DNA from: Burkholderiales bacterium
GTDB lineage: Bacteria > Pseudomonadota > Gammaproteobacteria > Burkholderiales > Burkholderiaceae_C
Assembly (NCBI GenBank): GCA_947448105.1
Contig: CANFNE010000103.1
Span: 1-8,475, forward strand
Reading direction: 5' to 3'
Length of the DNA: 8,475 bases
Shown: piece by piece, positions 6,391 through 8,475 of the stretch
Layout of the letters: each line of letters opens with the position of its first letter
Position numbering within the stretch: position 1 is the first letter of the stretch
The notes under the pieces: model-generated
Told to the model about the DNA's origin: nothing
The model's input: the letters and a program-made list of their open reading frames with translations, nothing else
Databases searched by the model: none
Translations under genes and position numbers: made by a program

Positions 6391-8475
6391 TTACTCGCCC
6401 AGGGGCAGATCCAGCTTGGCCAGATCGCGCTTGGTTTCCACCAGAACCAGTGGTCCTTCTTGAAGAGCCACCGGTGCAGGACGCTCGCGGGGGACGTGTA
6501 CCACGGCTGCCTCTGCCGCAATAGCGGCCTGTACAGCGGCGATGCGCGCGGGGTCGGAGTTCACCCATTGCAGTCCCGAGGTTTGGGCCACGGCTTGCAG
6601 ACTGTCCAGGGGCAGGGCAAAGCCCGACACCTTGGGCATGGCGTTGGAGGCGGGCGCTGGGCTGGCCACGGCGGCGGGTGCCGGAGCGGCCACCTTTACG
6701 GCGGTGACCGGTGCTGCCACCGGAGCGGGCGCTGGTGCGACAACCACTGGCGCGGCTTGCGCCACCACAGCAGCAGCTTCAACTGGCGCCGTTTGTACCG
6801 CCACGGCGGGCGCTGGTGCGGCCACAGGAGCCTGCGCAGCCGCTTCGGCCGCCACAGGTGCAGGCGCTGCAGCGGGCTGGGTAAAGTAAGAAGCGCGCAC
6901 GACGTGCTCGACTTCCTGGCCTTCTTCGCCTGGGGCTGCGCCGGTTTGGGGCGCTGCGTCGCTGCGTTCGCCGCGATCACCGCGTCCGCCACGCTCGCCA
7001 CGGTCTCGGCCGTAGCGGTCGCGGGAACGGCGTTGGCCTGGTTCGCGGCCGTCCGTGCCTTCGGTATTGCTACCGTCGGTAGCGGCTGGTGCATTGCCCT
7101 GTGCGTCTGCGCCGTTGGCGTCAACGCCTTCTTCCGTGCGCGGGCCACGGTCGTTGCGGCGACCACGTCCACCGCGTGAGCGGCCTTCGCGGGGCTCGCG
7201 CTCGGTGCTTAAGCCCTCAGGCCCAGCACTTTCGCCGGTGTTTTCTGCGCTGCGTTCCTGGCGAGGGGCGCCGTCTTGGCGTTCGCCGGACTCGTTGCGC
7301 TCATTGCCACGTTCACCACCACGGCCACGGCCACCACGTTCGCCACGCTCAGTGCGGGGTGCGCGCTCTTGGCGGGGGGCTTCGCCCTCGACCGACACGG
7401 CCTGCGTGTCCACTTCAGTGCCCATGGGCTTGCCGTCTTGGTCAAAGCGATCGCGCTGGGGGCTGCGTTCGCCAGCGCCTGCGCGCTCGCCGTTGCGGCC
7501 ACGGCCGCCCCGTCCACCACGCTCACCACCGCGCTCACCACTGCGGCCTTCGCCGCGTCCGTCAGGGCGCGCTTCGCCACGGCTGGCGTCGCTGCGTGGG
7601 CCACGGCCTTCGCCACCACGTCCGCCACGGCCACCGTCACGGCCGCTTTCACGTCCACCTTCACGGTTGCCACGGCCATCGCGGCGCTCGTCGGTCTTGG
7701 CCGCAGGGGCCACTACCACGGGCGCAGGCGCGCTGGCGGGCGCCGAGAACAGGCCTTTGATCCAGCCCATCAGGCCCTTGGGTGCAGGCGCTGCCGGTGC
7801 TGCCACTGGTGCGGTCGGTTTGGCTGCGACGGGTGCGGGCTTGGGTGCTTCCACCTTGACGGGCGCCTGGGGCGCGGGTGCGTCGGGCAACACGCCTTTG
7901 ATGATGGGTGTTTGCTTGTTGGTCGGCTCTTGCGAGCGGCGGGTCACGCCGGTGGCCTCTTCCATGTCGTCGGCCATCTTGTAGCTGGCTTCGATGTGGT
8001 CCAGACGCGGGTCGTCGTGCTTGAGACGCTCGAGCTTGTAGTTAGGCGTTTCCAGCGTCTTGTTGGGCACCATCAGCACGTTGATGCGCTGCTTGAGCTC
8101 GATCTTGGCGATTTCAGTGCGCTTTTCGTTTAGCAGGAACGAAGCCACGTCTACGGGCACTTGGCACAGGACGGATGCCGTGTTGTCCTTGAGCGACTCT
8201 TCCTGGATGATGCGCAGAATCTGCAGCGCGCTGGATTCGGTGTCACGGATGTGGCCGGAACCGCCGCAACGCGGGCAGGGGATGGAAGCACCCTCTGACA
8301 GCGCAGGCCGTAGCCGTTGGCGGCTCATTTCCATCAGGCCGAACTTGCTGATCGTGCCAAATTGCACGCGGGCGCGGTCTTGGCGCAGGGCGTCGCGCAG
8401 GCGGCTTTCCACCTCGCGGCGGTTGCGGCTTTCTTCCATGTCGATAAAGTCGATCACGATCAGGCCGCCCAAGTC
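6391..8475 (-). CDS. rne: Ribonuclease E, C-terminal 694 residues (5' end cut by window)
   Basis: Essential endoribonuclease for rRNA/tRNA processing and mRNA decay, scaffold of the RNA degradosome at the inner membrane. The frame is open from the window edge to TAA at 6393-6391. It begins in the catalytic core with DLGGLIVIDFIDM, whose ninth residue corresponds to metal-binding Asp346 of E. coli. It continues through RQDRARVQFGTISKFGLMEM to the zinc-link CPRCGGSG, with exactly the E. coli spacing. The small domain ends near YKMADDMEEATG (about 7960-7990). The tail has a Pro/Ala linker, a short amphipathic segment KGLMGWIKGLFSA (about 7745-7785), Arg/Gly-rich blocks (about 6955-7700), and an Ala/Pro/Val-rich stretch (about 6630-6880). 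It ends in an ordered-looking C-terminal module (about 6391-6620) with GLQWVNSDPARIAAVQAAIA and EGPLVLVETKRDLAKLDLPL. RNase G is excluded because it lacks such a tail. Confidence 0.96.
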   Translation of the reverse strand, partial: DLGGLIVIDFIDMEESRNRREVESRLRDALRQDRARVQFGTISKFGLMEMSRQRLRPALSEGASIPCPRCGGSGHIRDTESSALQILRIIQEESLKDNTASVLCQVPVDVASFLLNEKRTEIAKIELKQRINVLMVPNKTLETPNYKLERLKHDDPRLDHIEASYKMADDMEEATGVTRRSQEPTNKQTPIIKGVLPDAPAPQAPVKVEAPKPAPVAAKPTAPVAAPAAPAPKGLMGWIKGLFSAPASAPAPVVVAPAAKTDERRDGRGNREGGRESGRDGGRGGRGGEGRGPRSDASRGEARPDGRGEGRSGERGGERGGRGGRGRNGERAGAGERSPQRDRFDQDGKPMGTEVDTQAVSVEGEAPRQERAPRTERGERGGRGRGGERGNERNESGERQDGAPRQERSAENTGESAGPEGLSTEREPREGRSRGGRGRRNDRGPRTEEGVDANGADAQGNAPAATDGSNTEGTDGREPGQRRSRDRYGRDRGERGGRGDRGERSDAAPQTGAAPGEEGQEVEHVVRASYFTQPAAAPAPVAAEAAAQAPVAAPAPAVAVQTAPVEAAAVVAQAAPVVVAPAPAPVAAPVTAVKVAAPAPAAVASPAPASNAMPKVSGFALPLDSLQAVAQTSGLQWVNSDPARIAAVQAAIAAEAAVVHVPRERPAPVALQEGPLVLVETKRDLAKLDLPLGE

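Noticed and set aside
5281..6568. Long minus-strand frames opposite hemY
   Set aside because: They run across the bidirectional terminator and into the rne region, have no recognisable domain, and lie opposite a well-supported HemY.
7055..8133. Plus-strand frames of about 285-309 codons opposite rne, including one rich in Ala/Thr resembling a surface or collagen-like protein
   Set aside because: The composition results from reading the Arg/Gly-rich rne tail on the other strand. No ribosome-binding site, promoter or domain supports them.
1..8475. CRISPR array, mobile element, tRNA/rRNA genes or a defence-like cluster
   Set aside because: No regularly spaced repeats, transposase or integrase sequence, terminal inverted repeats or RNA gene signatures were seen. 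The whole window is accounted for by housekeeping genes and short spacers.

Overview
The window looks like ordinary chromosomal housekeeping sequence from a high-GC betaproteobacterium, most probably Burkholderiales, family Comamonadaceae (Acidovorax/Rhodoferax-like). The assignment rests on the GC-rich codon usage, the hemC-hemD-hemX-hemY order beside ppc, and the style of the protein sequences. It is inference from pattern recognition, not from a database search.

Layout. (1) Positions 1-1912, minus strand: the N-terminal 637 residues of phosphoenolpyruvate carboxylase (ppc); the C-terminus lies beyond position 1. (2) Positions 1913-2084: a 172-bp divergent intergenic region with a perfect 10-bp palindrome that gives an extended -10-like element on both strands. 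(3) Positions 2085-6238, plus strand: a compact heme-biosynthesis operon, hemC (porphobilinogen deaminase), hemD (uroporphyrinogen-III synthase), hemX and hemY (membrane-anchored accessory proteins). hemD and hemX overlap in an ATGA, and hemX and hemY are 4 bp apart. (4) Positions 6239-6390: a convergent intergenic region with a short direct repeat, a hairpin, a strong bidirectional intrinsic terminator and a GC palindrome. (5) Positions 6391-8475, minus strand: the C-terminal 694 residues of ribonuclease E (rne), with the end of the catalytic core, the zinc-link cysteines, and a long low-complexity Arg/Gly and Ala/Pro tail ending in a folded-looking module.

How the genes work together: HemC polymerises four porphobilinogens to hydroxymethylbilane and HemD cyclises it to uroporphyrinogen III, the branch point to heme, siroheme and cobalamin. 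HemX and HemY are inner-membrane proteins that travel with hemCD in many proteobacteria, and their exact roles are not settled. PPC (anaplerosis) and RNase E (RNA processing and decay) are independently transcribed flanking genes.

I found no mobile element, CRISPR array, tRNA, rRNA or novel defence-like system. The points worth a second look are start-codon choice and promoter architecture at hemC, the start and a small insert in hemD, the structured hemY-rne junction, and the RNase E tail.
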